From Nitrospirillum amazonense (GTDB lineage Bacteria > Pseudomonadota > Alphaproteobacteria > Azospirillales > Azospirillaceae): DNA of 64,000 bases. The notes below the pieces were generated by a model that was not told the DNA's origin, did not search any database, and was given only the letters and a program-made list of their open reading frames with translations. The DNA is taken from contig NZ_VITN01000002.1 of NCBI RefSeq assembly GCF_007828045.1, forward strand, positions 186,001-250,000, given 5' to 3'. Each line of letters starts with the position of its first letter. Positions within the stretch are counted from its first letter, which is position 1. A program made the position numbers and the translations under genes. Shown one piece after another: positions 1-9,149 of the stretch.

Positions 1-1139
1 CCGGCATCCATAACCTGGAAAACGGCTATTGGGGCATCATGCCCCGGGTGGTGGCGGACGCCTACGTCCGGCACAGCCTCAATGTGAACCGTACCAATTC
101 CATCTGGGCGCGCAGTGCGCTGCCCGGCGGCGCCTGTTTGGCCGGCGGCGGACGCGATGCCCGCGCGGCCATCGCCCGCCAAGTGGGATGCCTACCGGAG
201 GAGATCGCCGTGGCCCGCAGCGGCGCCGACGCCCTGCAAATCCTGATCACCAGCTACAAGCCGCTGAAGCCCGGCGACGCCGTCATCCACTGCGACCTCG
301 ACTATGACGTCATGATCGACGCCATGAACTGGCTGGGTGACCACCGCGGCGCGCAGGTGGTGACATTCGCCATGCCGGAGCCGGCTACCACCGCCAACAT
401 CCTGGCCGCCTATCACGACATCCTGAACCGCACGCCCAACGCCAAGCTGCTGCTGGTCACCCAGGTCTCCAACCGTACCGGCTTGGTGACGCCGGTGCGG
501 GAGATCGTGGCCATGGCGCGGGAGCGTGGGGTGGACACGGTGGTGGACGCGGCGCACGGCATCGCCTGCCTGGATTTCCAACTGGAAGACCTGGGCGCCG
601 ACTTCGTCGGCTGGTCGGTCCATAAATGGACCTCCGCCCCGCTGGGCACCGGCGCGCTGTACATCCGCAAAGGCCGCATCGCCGACATCGACGTCGCCTT
701 CGACAACCGGGAGGATCCGGACGACATCACCGCCCGCGTGCCGGAGGGCACGGTCAACTTCGCCGCCATGCTGGCCATCCCCACCGCCGTCGACTTCCAT
801 TTCGCTGTGGGCGCCGCAGCGAAGGAGAAGCACATGCGGGGCCTGCGCGACCGCTGGGTGAACGCCATCCGCGACCTGCGGAACGTGGAAATCTGCGTGC
901 CCGACGACCCAGCCCGCTTTTGCACCATCACCAGCTTCCGCCTGAAGGGCATGAAGACGGACGAGGACGCCCAGCGGGTGCAGCACGTCCTGTTCGACAA
1001 GTACAAAATCCACACCGTCTGGCGCAAAGGCATCGCCAAAGGCCCCGTGATCCGCGTGACACCCGGGCTATACAGCACGGCCGCCGACGTCGACGCGCTG
1101 GTCAAGGCGCTGAGGGCGGAGCACGCGATGTTCGTTTAA
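1..1139 (+). CDS. Class V aminotransferase family protein (isopenicillin-N epimerase-like), 5' partial
   Basis: This is a PLP-dependent fold-type I enzyme of the class V aminotransferase/CefD-like group. The reading frame is already open at base 3, before the first ATG at 39, and the upstream residues (HNLENGYWGIMP) are typical of the family's N-terminal region, so the gene begins outside the window and roughly 40-60 residues are missing. The Schiff-base lysine lies in SVHKW (codon 624-626), preceded by a DAAHG aspartate motif that contacts the PLP ring nitrogen. The C-terminal small domain is complete. Substrate cannot be told: the family includes epimerases, cysteine desulfurase-like enzymes and kynureninase-like proteins. 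Its stop codon overlaps the stop of the convergent PepSY gene by two bases. Confidence 0.85.
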   Translation, partial: GIHNLENGYWGIMPRVVADAYVRHSLNVNRTNSIWARSALPGGACLAGGGRDARAAIARQVGCLPEEIAVARSGADALQILITSYKPLKPGDAVIHCDLDYDVMIDAMNWLGDHRGAQVVTFAMPEPATTANILAAYHDILNRTPNAKLLLVTQVSNRTGLVTPVREIVAMARERGVDTVVDAAHGIACLDFQLEDLGADFVGWSVHKWTSAPLGTGALYIRKGRIADIDVAFDNREDPDDITARVPEGTVNFAAMLAIPTAVDFHFAVGAAAKEKHMRGLRDRWVNAIRDLRNVEICVPDDPARFCTITSFRLKGMKTDEDAQRVQHVLFDKYKIHTVWRKGIAKGPVIRVTPGLYSTAADVDALVKALRAEHAMFV

Positions 1140-2548
1140 CGAACCGCCCGCCGCCCCAGCACCCCCGTCACCGCCCGGTCGCCCGCCAGCACCAGCAGCA
1201 GGGAGCCGCCAGCCAGGGGAAACAGCGCGGACAGGACCAGGGTGATCAGCGCCAGGGGGCGCAGGCGGGCCGGGTGAGGGGCCACCGGCGCGGCCAACTT
1301 GCCGGCCGGGCGGCGTTTCCACCACATCCAGGGGCCAGTGACGCACAGCAGGACGATGCCCAGGCAGGGGATCAGCATGACGATCTGGTTGGCGCGGCCG
1401 AAGTAGTTGCCCAGGTGCAGTTGCACGCCCAATTCCACCGCCTGGGCGCCCCAGCCGTAGTCAGCGAAGCCGACGTCGCGCAGCACCCGGCCGCTGTACT
1501 GGTCGATGTAGAGCGTGCGCTGGCCCTGGGGCCGGTCGGGGTAGGTGAAGGCGAAATAGACGCCCTGGGTGCCGCGCGGCATGAACAGGCGGTAGGGGGC
1601 CGCCATGCCCTGGCTCGCCAGAACAGCAGCGGCACGGTCGATGCCAATGGCGCCGGCCATGGAGGCGACCATCCCGCCGCCGCCATGATGGTGGGCATGC
1701 GGGTCGGCAGCCGGGGTGCCGGCTGGTGGCGTGGAGGCCGGCATGTCCGTTCGCTCCACCGTCCAGGGCGCCTCCCCGACCGCCTGCTTCACCGTCTGAC
1801 TGGTGGGGACATTGACGCCGCGGTAGCTGGCGGGATAGCCGATGCCCACTGTTTCCATCAGCGACACCAGCCGGCCACCCCACAGGTTGGCCCAGGGCAG
1901 GCCCGTCAGGATCAGGAACAGGATCAGCAGCGCGGTCCAGAAACCGGTGACACCGTGCAGGTCGCGCAAGGCCGCCCGCCCACCGGCGGTGAGGCGGGGC
2001 CACAGCACGCCCCGCACCCGCCAGCGGCCAGCCGCAGGCCACCACAGGTACAGCCCGGTAACGGTCAGCACGGCCCCCCAGCTGGCCATCAGTTCCAACA
2101 CGGCGTTGCCCGCATCGCCCAGCATCAGCGACCCATGCACCTTGTCGGCAAAGCCCACCAGGGTCCGGCGGTAGTCCAGGGTGCCCAGCACCGTGCCGGT
2201 GTAGGGGTCGACGAAGGCCTGGAGGGAGGAGCCATCCGGCAGGGCTAGATAGACCTGGACGCTGCGGTCGGATGCCGAGGGCGTGTCCACCCGCGTGGTG
2301 ACGGCGCCCGGCAGGCGCGCCTCCGCCGCCGTGACCACCTGGCCCAGGGCCACCGGCTCGCTACCCCGGGCCACGAAGCGCAGCCCGGGATAGGAGAGAT
2401 CGTTGATCTCATCATTGAACAGGTAGATGGCCCCCGTGACCGCCAGGATCACCAGGAAGGGGGCCACGGCCAGGCCGGCATAAAAATGCCAGCGCCAGAC
2501 CAGGCGGTAGAGCGGGCCATAGGGTTTGGCGGCGGTGCTGGTGGACAT
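1136..2548 (-). CDS. PepSY-associated TM helix protein (putative inner-membrane reductase of a metal-uptake system)
   Basis: The 470-residue protein has the PepSY_TM layout: an N-terminal membrane helix (about residues 18-45, HFYAGLAVAPFLVILAVTGA), two periplasmic PepSY-like stretches, a helix near residue 190-210, and C-terminal helices near residues 385-460. Family members are often coupled to TonB receptors and are thought to reduce siderophore-bound metal at the inner membrane. A His-rich loop (HAHHHGGGG, about residue 285) could bind metal. It lies 13 bases downstream of a TonB receptor gene on the same strand, so the two probably form an operon. Metal specificity is inferred from the copper-related neighbours and is not shown by the protein itself. 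Confidence 0.85.
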   Translation of the reverse strand: MSTSTAAKPYGPLYRLVWRWHFYAGLAVAPFLVILAVTGAIYLFNDEINDLSYPGLRFVARGSEPVALGQVVTAAEARLPGAVTTRVDTPSASDRSVQVYLALPDGSSLQAFVDPYTGTVLGTLDYRRTLVGFADKVHGSLMLGDAGNAVLELMASWGAVLTVTGLYLWWPAAGRWRVRGVLWPRLTAGGRAALRDLHGVTGFWTALLILFLILTGLPWANLWGGRLVSLMETVGIGYPASYRGVNVPTSQTVKQAVGEAPWTVERTDMPASTPPAGTPAADPHAHHHGGGGMVASMAGAIGIDRAAAVLASQGMAAPYRLFMPRGTQGVYFAFTYPDRPQGQRTLYIDQYSGRVLRDVGFADYGWGAQAVELGVQLHLGNYFGRANQIVMLIPCLGIVLLCVTGPWMWWKRRPAGKLAAPVAPHPARLRPLALITLVLSALFPLAGGSLLLVLAGDRAVTGVLGRRAVR

Positions 2549-2561
2549 GTCGCCCTCCCCC

Positions 2562-4760
2562 TTAGAACTTGGCGCTCAAGGATATTTCCCCGCTGCGCGG
2601 CGCACCGATGTAGACGTTGGTGGTGGGGTAGCCCGAATACTCGCCATAGAAGGCGTCGGTCAGGTTGCGGCCCCGCACCGTCAGCGTCATGTCCGGCGTC
2701 AGCTTGTAACTGACCGAGGCGTCCAGCACCCAGTGCCCTTGCACATGGATGCTGTTGGCTGTGTCGGTGTAGAAGCCGCCCGCATGGCGCACGAAGGCGC
2801 CCAGGGTCACGGGCAGAGCATCGAAGCTGTAGAGGGCCGACGCGTTGACGGTGTTGTCCGGCGTGTTGATGGGCCGGTTGCCGGTACGGTCCACCCGCAC
2901 GCCGCTGATCAGTTCGCTGAGCGCCGTGTACTTTGCGTCCGTGTAGGAATAGCCGGCGGACAGGTGCAACTGCCGCGTCACCGCCGCGTCCACCATCATC
3001 TCAACGCCCTTGGACTCCTGCTGGCCGCCCTGCACCGATTGCGACGGGTTGTTCGGGTCGCGCGTCAGGATGTTGGACTGGGTGATGCGATAGACCGCCC
3101 CGGTCAGGCTGGCGCGGCCGTCCAGCACGGTCGCCTTCACGCCAGCCTCCACCGCGCGGCCGGTGGTCAGCCGGTACTTGGTGTTGGCCAGCGACTGGGT
3201 CAGCACGCTGGAGACGGGCGTCACCGCTGTCGTATACTGGCTGTACAGCGTCACCGCCGGCGTCAGGTCATAGGTGGTGCCAGCGCGCCAGGAGACAGGG
3301 CCGTAGTTGGGATTACTGCTGGAGAAAGCGCCGCCGGCGTTCAGGTCAGTGACACCCCGTTCCAGACTGATGTGGTCATAGCGACCGCCGGCCACCAGCA
3401 GCCAGGACGGCGTCAGGTTCAGCGCATCCTCCACGAAGGCCGCCGTCGTCGTCAGCTTGGAATCGTAGACGACATTGGTGCTCTTGTAGACGGAGGCGGC
3501 GGTGGGGAAGCTGCCCAACACGGGATTGTAGGGGTCGACGGCGGCGATGGCGCCCACGGCACTTTGCTGGCGCGGGTCGACAAAATTGGTGTGGTTGTAT
3601 TCCCCACCCACCGTGAAGCGGTTGCGCAGGCCCGCGATCTCTCCCTGGTTCGCCAGGGCCAGACGCTCGTTCCAGAATTGTTGGTCGTGGTAGATGCGCT
3701 GGACGGAACGGGCGAAGCTGCCGTTGGGGAAGGCGGCCGTGGGCGCGGTGTAGTTTTGGTCGCCGCTCAGCACGAAATCGCGGGTGGCGGTGTACCACAT
3801 CAGGTCGTTGGCCAGGGACCAGCCGTCGCCCAGGGTATAGTCGATACGGGAGCGCACGGTGGTCTCGTCCGCCCCGGAATAGGCACCGTCGGGGTTGTAG
3901 TTCTTGGTGCGCAGCGCCTTGTCGATGACCATGCCGTTGCTGGTGCTGACCGCATCGCTGGGGTCGCGGGCAGTGGCGCGGGCCACCAGCGGCACACCCT
4001 GGTAGGTGCCATCGTAGCGGTCGCTGTAATGGTCGACGGCCAGCAGGACGGACAGGTCCTGGCGCGGCTTGTACAGCAGGCTGCCGGTCAGGCCATCGGA
4101 CCGGGTGCGGTTGTGGTCCACGTCGTACAGGCTGTCAGAGCGCATGTGGCTGCCGTCAGCGCGGATGGCCACGTCGTCGGACAGTTGCACGTTCACACCG
4201 GCCGCGGCTGTGACGGTGTTGAAGCTGCCGTAGCTGACCATGGCCTCGCCATGGTCGCCATCCAGCGTGGGCTTGCGCGTCACCTTGTTGATGACGCCGG
4301 CCAATGCGCCCTCGCCATACAGGACGGAGGCTGGGCCCTTGATCACCTCGATCCGGTCATAGTGCCAGGTGTTGGTGTCGCGGGTCACCATGGTGGAGGT
4401 GGAGACACGCACCCCGTCCTGCAGGATGGAGACGGCGCCGCCGGAAAAGCCGCGCAGGGTCACCACCGCCGGGTTACCCGGCACGTTGCCGGAAATGGCG
4501 CCGACCACGTCGTCGAACGCCTCACGCGAGGTACGCAAGCCGCGCACCTGCAAATCCTCCTGCGTCAACACCTCGGTGGAAGCGGGAGTCTCGCGGACAG
4601 TGAGGCCCAAGCGGCTGGCGGTACCGCTGGGCTGGTCCAGCTTGGCGGCGGGCCGCTGGCCCAGCACCAAGACATCGTTCAGCGTATCGGTTCCTTCCGC
4701 GTGGGCGGCGACCGTCAGCGCCAGCAGTGAGACGCCGGCGACAAAGCAGCTTTTCAGCAT
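2562..4760 (-). CDS. TonB-dependent outer-membrane receptor (siderophore/chalkophore type)
   Basis: The 732-residue protein starts at the ATG at 4760, which gives a clean signal peptide (MLKSCFVAGVSLLALTVAAHA); the open frame extends farther upstream, but without signal features. A plug domain follows (about residues 50-160; QVRGLRTS, LRGFSGG, DRIEVIKGPASVLYGEGALAGVINKVTRKP), then a beta-barrel ending in the phenylalanine typical of outer-membrane proteins (SLSAKF). It would import a chelated metal using TonB energy. The downstream PepSY protein and the neighbouring DUF2946, MbnPH and PCuAC genes suggest copper or a copper-chelate as substrate; iron siderophore uptake is the main alternative. 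Confidence 0.93.
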   Translation of the reverse strand: MLKSCFVAGVSLLALTVAAHAEGTDTLNDVLVLGQRPAAKLDQPSGTASRLGLTVRETPASTEVLTQEDLQVRGLRTSREAFDDVVGAISGNVPGNPAVVTLRGFSGGAVSILQDGVRVSTSTMVTRDTNTWHYDRIEVIKGPASVLYGEGALAGVINKVTRKPTLDGDHGEAMVSYGSFNTVTAAAGVNVQLSDDVAIRADGSHMRSDSLYDVDHNRTRSDGLTGSLLYKPRQDLSVLLAVDHYSDRYDGTYQGVPLVARATARDPSDAVSTSNGMVIDKALRTKNYNPDGAYSGADETTVRSRIDYTLGDGWSLANDLMWYTATRDFVLSGDQNYTAPTAAFPNGSFARSVQRIYHDQQFWNERLALANQGEIAGLRNRFTVGGEYNHTNFVDPRQQSAVGAIAAVDPYNPVLGSFPTAASVYKSTNVVYDSKLTTTAAFVEDALNLTPSWLLVAGGRYDHISLERGVTDLNAGGAFSSSNPNYGPVSWRAGTTYDLTPAVTLYSQYTTAVTPVSSVLTQSLANTKYRLTTGRAVEAGVKATVLDGRASLTGAVYRITQSNILTRDPNNPSQSVQGGQQESKGVEMMVDAAVTRQLHLSAGYSYTDAKYTALSELISGVRVDRTGNRPINTPDNTVNASALYSFDALPVTLGAFVRHAGGFYTDTANSIHVQGHWVLDASVSYKLTPDMTLTVRGRNLTDAFYGEYSGYPTTNVYIGAPRSGEISLSAKF

Positions 4761-4882
4761 GACAAATCCTTCTGGGCCCGCCGTGGACACGGCGGGCAAC
4801 GACCGTCCGCCGGGCGACAGGACCAGCGGACGGTGACGGGCCGGCACGAACGGCCGGCCCCATGAATGCGAGAGAGGGGGTG

Positions 4883-5296
4883 TCAGGCGAGGAGCGGCGG
4901 CGCCCGGGCGCCGGGCGGGCGGCAGGCAAGGATGCGAATACGGGGCACCTCGACAGGGCGCCCCTGGACCACGGCCCGTGGCAGCCAGCGCGGCAGCAAG
5001 GCCGCCAGCAGCAGCACCGGCGCCCAGCCGCCCAGCATTGCGAAGGGACAGATGCCGTCGCCGTGCGGGTCCGCCGGGTGAGGTCCGGCACCGCCCTGAT
5101 GATGATGGGCCGCGTGGTCGGCCATGCCGGAGCATACGATCAGCAGGCTATCGCCCGCGCCGGCATTGACGTTCGGCATGTAGCCGGGCGGAATCAGGCC
5201 CCGGAACAGCAGGCCCGAGAGCACGGCGCACAGCAGTAACCAGCCCGCCAGGCGGCGGGTTGTCGGCATGGTGATTCCGGCCCGCCAATGCGTCAT
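4883..5296 (-). CDS. DUF2946-like small membrane-anchored protein (copy 1)
   Basis: This small protein of about 137 residues contains an N-terminal membrane helix (AGWLLLCAVLSGLLFRGLIPPGYMPN), a short His-rich segment (DHAAHHHQGG), a CPFA cysteine and a second hydrophobic segment. The order helix - G(Y)MPN - VCSG/LC - His-rich - CPF - helix is shared by four proteins in this window (also at 5519, 10442 and 18989). The family is often found beside copper-related TonB receptors, but its function is unknown. Alternative starts lie at 5323 and 5269; 5296/5299 is chosen loosely because no clear ribosome-binding site separates them. It lies upstream of, and on the same strand as, the first TonB receptor, 122 bases away. 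Confidence 0.7.
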   Translation of the reverse strand: MTHWRAGITMPTTRRLAGWLLLCAVLSGLLFRGLIPPGYMPNVNAGAGDSLLIVCSGMADHAAHHHQGGAGPHPADPHGDGICPFAMLGGWAPVLLLAALLPRWLPRAVVQGRPVEVPRIRILACRPPGARAPPLLA

Positions 5297-5482
5297 CATG
5301 ACGCGTTTCTGGCCTGATCGCACACGGCCGTCAAGCGTGCTGGCTCTTCACGCGCCTTGGACAAAATGCCCTTGCCAACACCGGGCGCCGATGCCCCTGC
5401 AGCGTTCGCTCCGGCGGCAACGGCTCACGGCGGCACCTCCCGCCTACCGTCAAGCCCAAATCCGGAAAATTGATGCGGCACA

Positions 5483-5512
5483 TTGACATTCCACCAGAGG
5501 CGACCCTATCAG
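5483..5512 (+). promoter_or_regulatory. Predicted sigma-70 promoter, DUF2946 copy 2 (leaderless)
   Basis: TTGACA (5483-5488) is followed after an 18-base spacer by TATCAG (5507-5512). The expected start of transcription, about 7 bases after the -10 box, coincides with the ATG at 5519, predicting a leaderless mRNA. The same arrangement occurs before DUF2946 copy 3. Confidence 0.5.
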
Positions 5513-5518
5513 GGCGTC

Positions 5519-6091
5519 ATGAGATCACGCGCAGCCCACCGTCGCCGGCCCCGGCCGTCGGCCCAAACCGCGCCCTGGTGGGCGTGGCTGGTGGCGTGTG
5601 CGGTGCTGCTCCGTGGGCTGATCCCCGTCGGCTACATGCCGAATCCGGACCGGATCACGGCGGGTGGAGGCCTGTTCATCCTGTGCAACAGCGTCCACGA
5701 CGCGCTGTCGGAATCGCTAGCCTCGCCGGCGCCGGAGACGGCCGTGCACCCATCGGCCACGCCAATGCCGGCCGACCATGCGCACTACAGCCTGGTGCAC
5801 CACATCCACGACCTTCATGCCCAGCATGCGCATGCCGTCGATCCACATGACCTCGGTATGCCCATGCCGATGACCGGTGGACACCATCATGACATGGGCC
5901 GCCATCCGGCCGACGCGCCCTGCGTCTTCGCCGCCGTGGTGGCGCTGGCGGCCGCGCTGGCCATCGTCATCCTGGTGCTGCAGCCCAACCGGCATCGCGG
6001 CGCTTGGACCCTGGCGGCGGCGCAGCTCCATCCCGACCCCAAACCGCCGGGCGCGCAGCCGGCACGCGGCCCCCCGCTCCCGTTCTCCTGA
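5519..6091 (+). CDS. DUF2946-like small membrane-anchored protein (copy 2)
   Basis: The 190-residue protein has a basic N-terminus, a membrane helix (WWAWLVACAVLLRGLIPVGYMPNP, about residues 20-43), a conserved LCNSVHD segment, a long His/Met-rich periplasmic region (DHAHYSLVHHIHDLHAQHAH, then MPMPMTGGHHHDMG), then CVFAAV and a second helix (about residues 140-162). The His/Met composition suggests copper or another soft metal as ligand; this is inference. The start at 5519 is chosen because the promoter boxes place the transcript start on this ATG; an in-frame upstream alternative exists at 5483 but overlaps the -35 box. It precedes a GTG-started TonB receptor by 88 bases, and the same pair recurs at 10442/11029. 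Confidence 0.78.
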   Translation: MRSRAAHRRRPRPSAQTAPWWAWLVACAVLLRGLIPVGYMPNPDRITAGGGLFILCNSVHDALSESLASPAPETAVHPSATPMPADHAHYSLVHHIHDLHAQHAHAVDPHDLGMPMPMTGGHHHDMGRHPADAPCVFAAVVALAAALAIVILVLQPNRHRGAWTLAAAQLHPDPKPPGAQPARGPPLPFS

Positions 6092-6179
6092 CCGTTGACC
6101 CGCTTCCGGCGCCCCTCCGGCGCCGGGCCCGTGCTGCTTGTTAGGGCGGTGCCGTCAGGCCCGCCCCAGGAGAACATTC

Positions 6180-8270
6180 GTGCATTCCGTGCAATTCCCC
6201 GGCCTCGCTCTGGTGGCGGTGGCCGCGTGCCTTGGCGCGCCCGGCGCCTCGTGGGCGGCCACTCCGGCCGATGGCGCCGCCGAAGCCGCCCCCCCCACGG
6301 TGCTGATCACCGCCGACCGGTCGGCATCCGGCTTGGCCATGGGCGTGCCGGGCCGCGACCTGGACACCCCCCAGGCCATCACCTCCGTCACCATGCCCGT
6401 GATGCAGGACCAGGGCGGCCTGACCCTGCAGGACGCGCTGCGCAACGTGCCCGGCGCGCAAACCGACTTCGGCTTCACCGGCAGCCATTCCCAAGTGTTC
6501 GTGCTGCGCGGCTTCCCGGCCGACAGCGGCACCGGCGCCAGCCGCATCCTGCGTGACGGCGCGCGGCTGTCGAACTACGCCTTCGTACCGGCCTTCGTGG
6601 AACAGGTGGATGTGCTGCGCGGCGCGGGGGCCGCCATCGGCACCCGCGCGGAGCCGGGCGGCACGGTCAACGTCGTGACCAAGGCGCCGGAACTGCACGA
6701 CTTCGGCGCCATCGGCGTGGAAATCGGGGAGAATAACGCGCGCGAGGCCTATGCCGACCTCAACCGAGTCATCTCCGCCCCCGATGAGCTGGCCGTGCGC
6801 TTGGTGGCCAACCATTCCGCCGCCGACCAGTGGCGGCATGTTCCCGACAAGCTGGACGGCGCCAAGCTGGCGATCGCCAAGGGCAGGGGCGACCTCTATC
6901 ACCTGCGCGTGGGCGTTGAGGCCACCAACCAGATCTATCAGCCGGACTTCGGCGTGCCGGCCCTGAACGGCCGCCCGGCCGCCATCCCGTTGGACCGGCA
7001 GCTGGCGGAAAACTGGCAAAACTCTCTGACCACCAACCGCCTCTACGACCTGCACGGCGATGTGCGGGTCCTGCCGGACGTCACTCTGAGCCTGGACTAC
7101 ACCCACATGGACGAGTGGACCCGATCCATCCGCCAGTCGGTCAGCACCCAGGTGGCGGGCACGGCCGGTACCTTCAACCGCGTCACGGCGGTGGAACCCG
7201 ACGGCCGGCGCGGCATCGATTCCGTCGCCCTGTCCTTGCAGGCGGTGCGCGCCACCGGCCCTCTCACTCACCACCTGTACGCAGGGTTCGAGTATTACCG
7301 CGAGGACTTGACCCTGGATTCAGCCTCGGTGGCGAACCCGGCCATCAACATCTTCAACCCCGTCTACGGCCGGGTGACGGTTCCCGCTTCCTTCAAGTTC
7401 AGCCGGACGACCGAGAACCTGGAAAGCCAGATCCTGTCCCTGCAAGACCGTGCCGACATCGGCGACTGGAGCGTCATCGCCGGCCTGCAATACATGTGGC
7501 AGGACTTCCTCTACGGCACCGTGGGGACCCTGCCGGTGCATGAACAGCGGGCGTCGCCCAAGGTCGGCCTGCTGCGCCGCCTGACACCGGACCAGACCGT
7601 CTATTTCACCTACAGCACCGGCACCGCACCCAACCAGTCGCCATCCTCCACCAACCAGTCCCTGGCGTCGCGCCATTCGCAGCAATATGAGGCCGGATGG
7701 AAGTCGCAATGGCTGGACGGCCGCTTCGGCAGCAGCGTGGCGCTGTATCGCCTGGACCAGAGCAACATGCTGTCCAGCGACCTCCGCACCGTCTACGCCT
7801 ATGACAAGACCCTGGCCGGCACGGGCCGTGCCGACGGCGTGGAGTTCCAGGTCAGCGGCGCCCTGACAGACGCGCTGAGCGTGGAGGCGGCCTACGCCTA
7901 CACCTATTCCCGCTTCCTGGTGAACAGCGACTTCGCCGGCAAGGCCACCCCCGACGTGGCGAAGCACAGCGCCTCCCTGTGGGGCCATTACCAGTGGGAC
8001 GCGCATTGGCGAACCGGCCTGGGCCTACAGGCACAAAGCGACCGCTGGGCGAACGAAGCCAACACCACCATCCTGCCCGGCTACGTCCGCCTTGACGCCA
8101 ACCAGTCCTACGAGATGGCGCTGGGCAACGGCGACCAGGTACGGCTGCAGCTCAACGTCCGCAACCTGCTGGACCGGCGCTATTACGTCGCCGCCCATCT
8201 GCATGTGGACCGCTACATCCTACCGGGTGAGGGCCGCAACGTCTCTGTCGCCGCGACCTATCGGTTCTGA
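6180..8270 (+). CDS. TonB-dependent outer-membrane receptor upstream of mbnPH
   Basis: I place the start at the GTG at 6180 because CAGGAGA lies 5-6 bases upstream and the resulting N-terminus is a signal peptide ending in GASWA; the frame stays open farther upstream from a TTG. The product is 696 residues: signal peptide, short TonB-box-like stretch (TVLITADR), plug domain (LQDALRNVPG, VFVLRGFPADSG, QVDVLRGAGAAIGTRAEPGGTVNVVTKAP) and a barrel ending in phenylalanine (AATYRF). It is followed 42 bases later by mbnP and mbnH, the usual partners of copper-related TonB receptors. Copper-chelate uptake is therefore the favoured role, but the substrate is not known. Confidence 0.92.
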   Translation: MHSVQFPGLALVAVAACLGAPGASWAATPADGAAEAAPPTVLITADRSASGLAMGVPGRDLDTPQAITSVTMPVMQDQGGLTLQDALRNVPGAQTDFGFTGSHSQVFVLRGFPADSGTGASRILRDGARLSNYAFVPAFVEQVDVLRGAGAAIGTRAEPGGTVNVVTKAPELHDFGAIGVEIGENNAREAYADLNRVISAPDELAVRLVANHSAADQWRHVPDKLDGAKLAIAKGRGDLYHLRVGVEATNQIYQPDFGVPALNGRPAAIPLDRQLAENWQNSLTTNRLYDLHGDVRVLPDVTLSLDYTHMDEWTRSIRQSVSTQVAGTAGTFNRVTAVEPDGRRGIDSVALSLQAVRATGPLTHHLYAGFEYYREDLTLDSASVANPAINIFNPVYGRVTVPASFKFSRTTENLESQILSLQDRADIGDWSVIAGLQYMWQDFLYGTVGTLPVHEQRASPKVGLLRRLTPDQTVYFTYSTGTAPNQSPSSTNQSLASRHSQQYEAGWKSQWLDGRFGSSVALYRLDQSNMLSSDLRTVYAYDKTLAGTGRADGVEFQVSGALTDALSVEAAYAYTYSRFLVNSDFAGKATPDVAKHSASLWGHYQWDAHWRTGLGLQAQSDRWANEANTTILPGYVRLDANQSYEMALGNGDQVRLQLNVRNLLDRRYYVAAHLHVDRYILPGEGRNVSVAATYRF

Positions 8271-8312
8271 GCCCCCACCGCCTTTCCCTTCTTGCGAACC
8301 AGGAGTTCGACG

Positions 8313-9149
8313 ATGCGGTATCTACCCCTGCTATCCCTGTTGATCGCGACTGTTTCCGGCACAGCGCTGGCCGCCGACCGGCCCGTCACCATCCGTTTCG
8401 CCGGCGCGCTGGGCGGCACGCCCTTCGCCTGTGGCCAGCCCACCCCCGGCATCGGCAAGACCGGGGCCACGGTGGTGGCGAGCGACTTCCGCTTCTATGT
8501 CTCCGGCCTGGCCCTGGTGAACGAGGCCGGGAAAGAAGTGCCGGTGGCGCTGGACCAGGGCACGCCCTGGCAGCATGCGGACGTGGCCCTGGTGGACCTG
8601 CGCCAGGGCACCGGCCCCTGCGCCGGCCCGGGCCCGCGTACCGAGGTCACGGGTCATGTCCCCGAAGGACATTACAAGGGCGTGCGCTTTACCATGGGCG
8701 TGCCCTTCGCGCTCAACCACGCCGATGCCACGGTGGCGCCGGCGCCGCTGAACGTCGCCGCGATGTTCTGGACCTGGCAGATGGGCTACAAGTTCCTGAA
8801 GGTGGACCTGACGGCCACCACGCCGGAGGAGCGGCGCGTGCTGTTCGCCCTGCACATAGGCAGCACCGGCTGCGGTACCGGCGGACCCGGCCAGCCGCCC
8901 GTCAGCTGTTCCAATCCCAACAGCCCGCGCATCGACCTCGCGGACTTCGACCCCGACCGGGACCAGGTGGTGGCCGACCCGGCCGCGCTGCTGACCGACA
9001 GCGACGTGACCGAGACCATCCAGGGCACGGCACCCGGCTGCATGTCGGCGCCGACCGACCCGAAGTGCCTGCCCATCTTGCCCAAGCTGGGCCTGCCCAT
9101 CGGCAACCATCCCGCCGAGGCGCAACGGTTGTTCCAGGTGGCGCGATGA
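8313..9149 (+). CDS. mbnP: MbnP-like four-Cys copper-binding periplasmic protein
   Basis: The 278-residue product matches the MbnP family (metallo-mystery pair four-Cys protein). It has a signal peptide cleaved after TALA (residue 20), a DFRFYVSG motif (about residues 58-65), and the family signature MFWTWQMGYKF around residues 151-161 containing Trp153 and Trp155. Cysteines are at 40, 103, 187, 199, 243 and 252. In characterised homologues (MbnP, CorA, MopE) a tryptophan is oxidised to kynurenine and then binds Cu(I); the partner MbnH carries out that oxidation. The start has AGGAG 7-8 bases upstream. The stop overlaps the mbnH start (ATGA), so the two are translationally coupled. The identity is strong; copper binding here is inferred from the family. 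Confidence 0.88.
   Translation: MRYLPLLSLLIATVSGTALAADRPVTIRFAGALGGTPFACGQPTPGIGKTGATVVASDFRFYVSGLALVNEAGKEVPVALDQGTPWQHADVALVDLRQGTGPCAGPGPRTEVTGHVPEGHYKGVRFTMGVPFALNHADATVAPAPLNVAAMFWTWQMGYKFLKVDLTATTPEERRVLFALHIGSTGCGTGGPGQPPVSCSNPNSPRIDLADFDPDRDQVVADPAALLTDSDVTETIQGTAPGCMSAPTDPKCLPILPKLGLPIGNHPAEAQRLFQVAR

Noticed and set aside
626-5135. Long open frames on the opposite strand of the PepSY and TonB receptor genes (for example 626-2248 plus and 2526-4730 plus)
   Set aside because: They are Gln/His/Arg/Gly-rich shadow translations caused by high GC and strong third-position bias; they have no family motifs, and the opposite strand carries complete, recognisable proteins.
4761-5135. N-terminal extension of the first TonB receptor to position 5135
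   Set aside because: The extra 125 residues are Arg/Pro-rich without signal features and overlap the DUF2946 gene; the ATG at 4760 gives a clean signal peptide.
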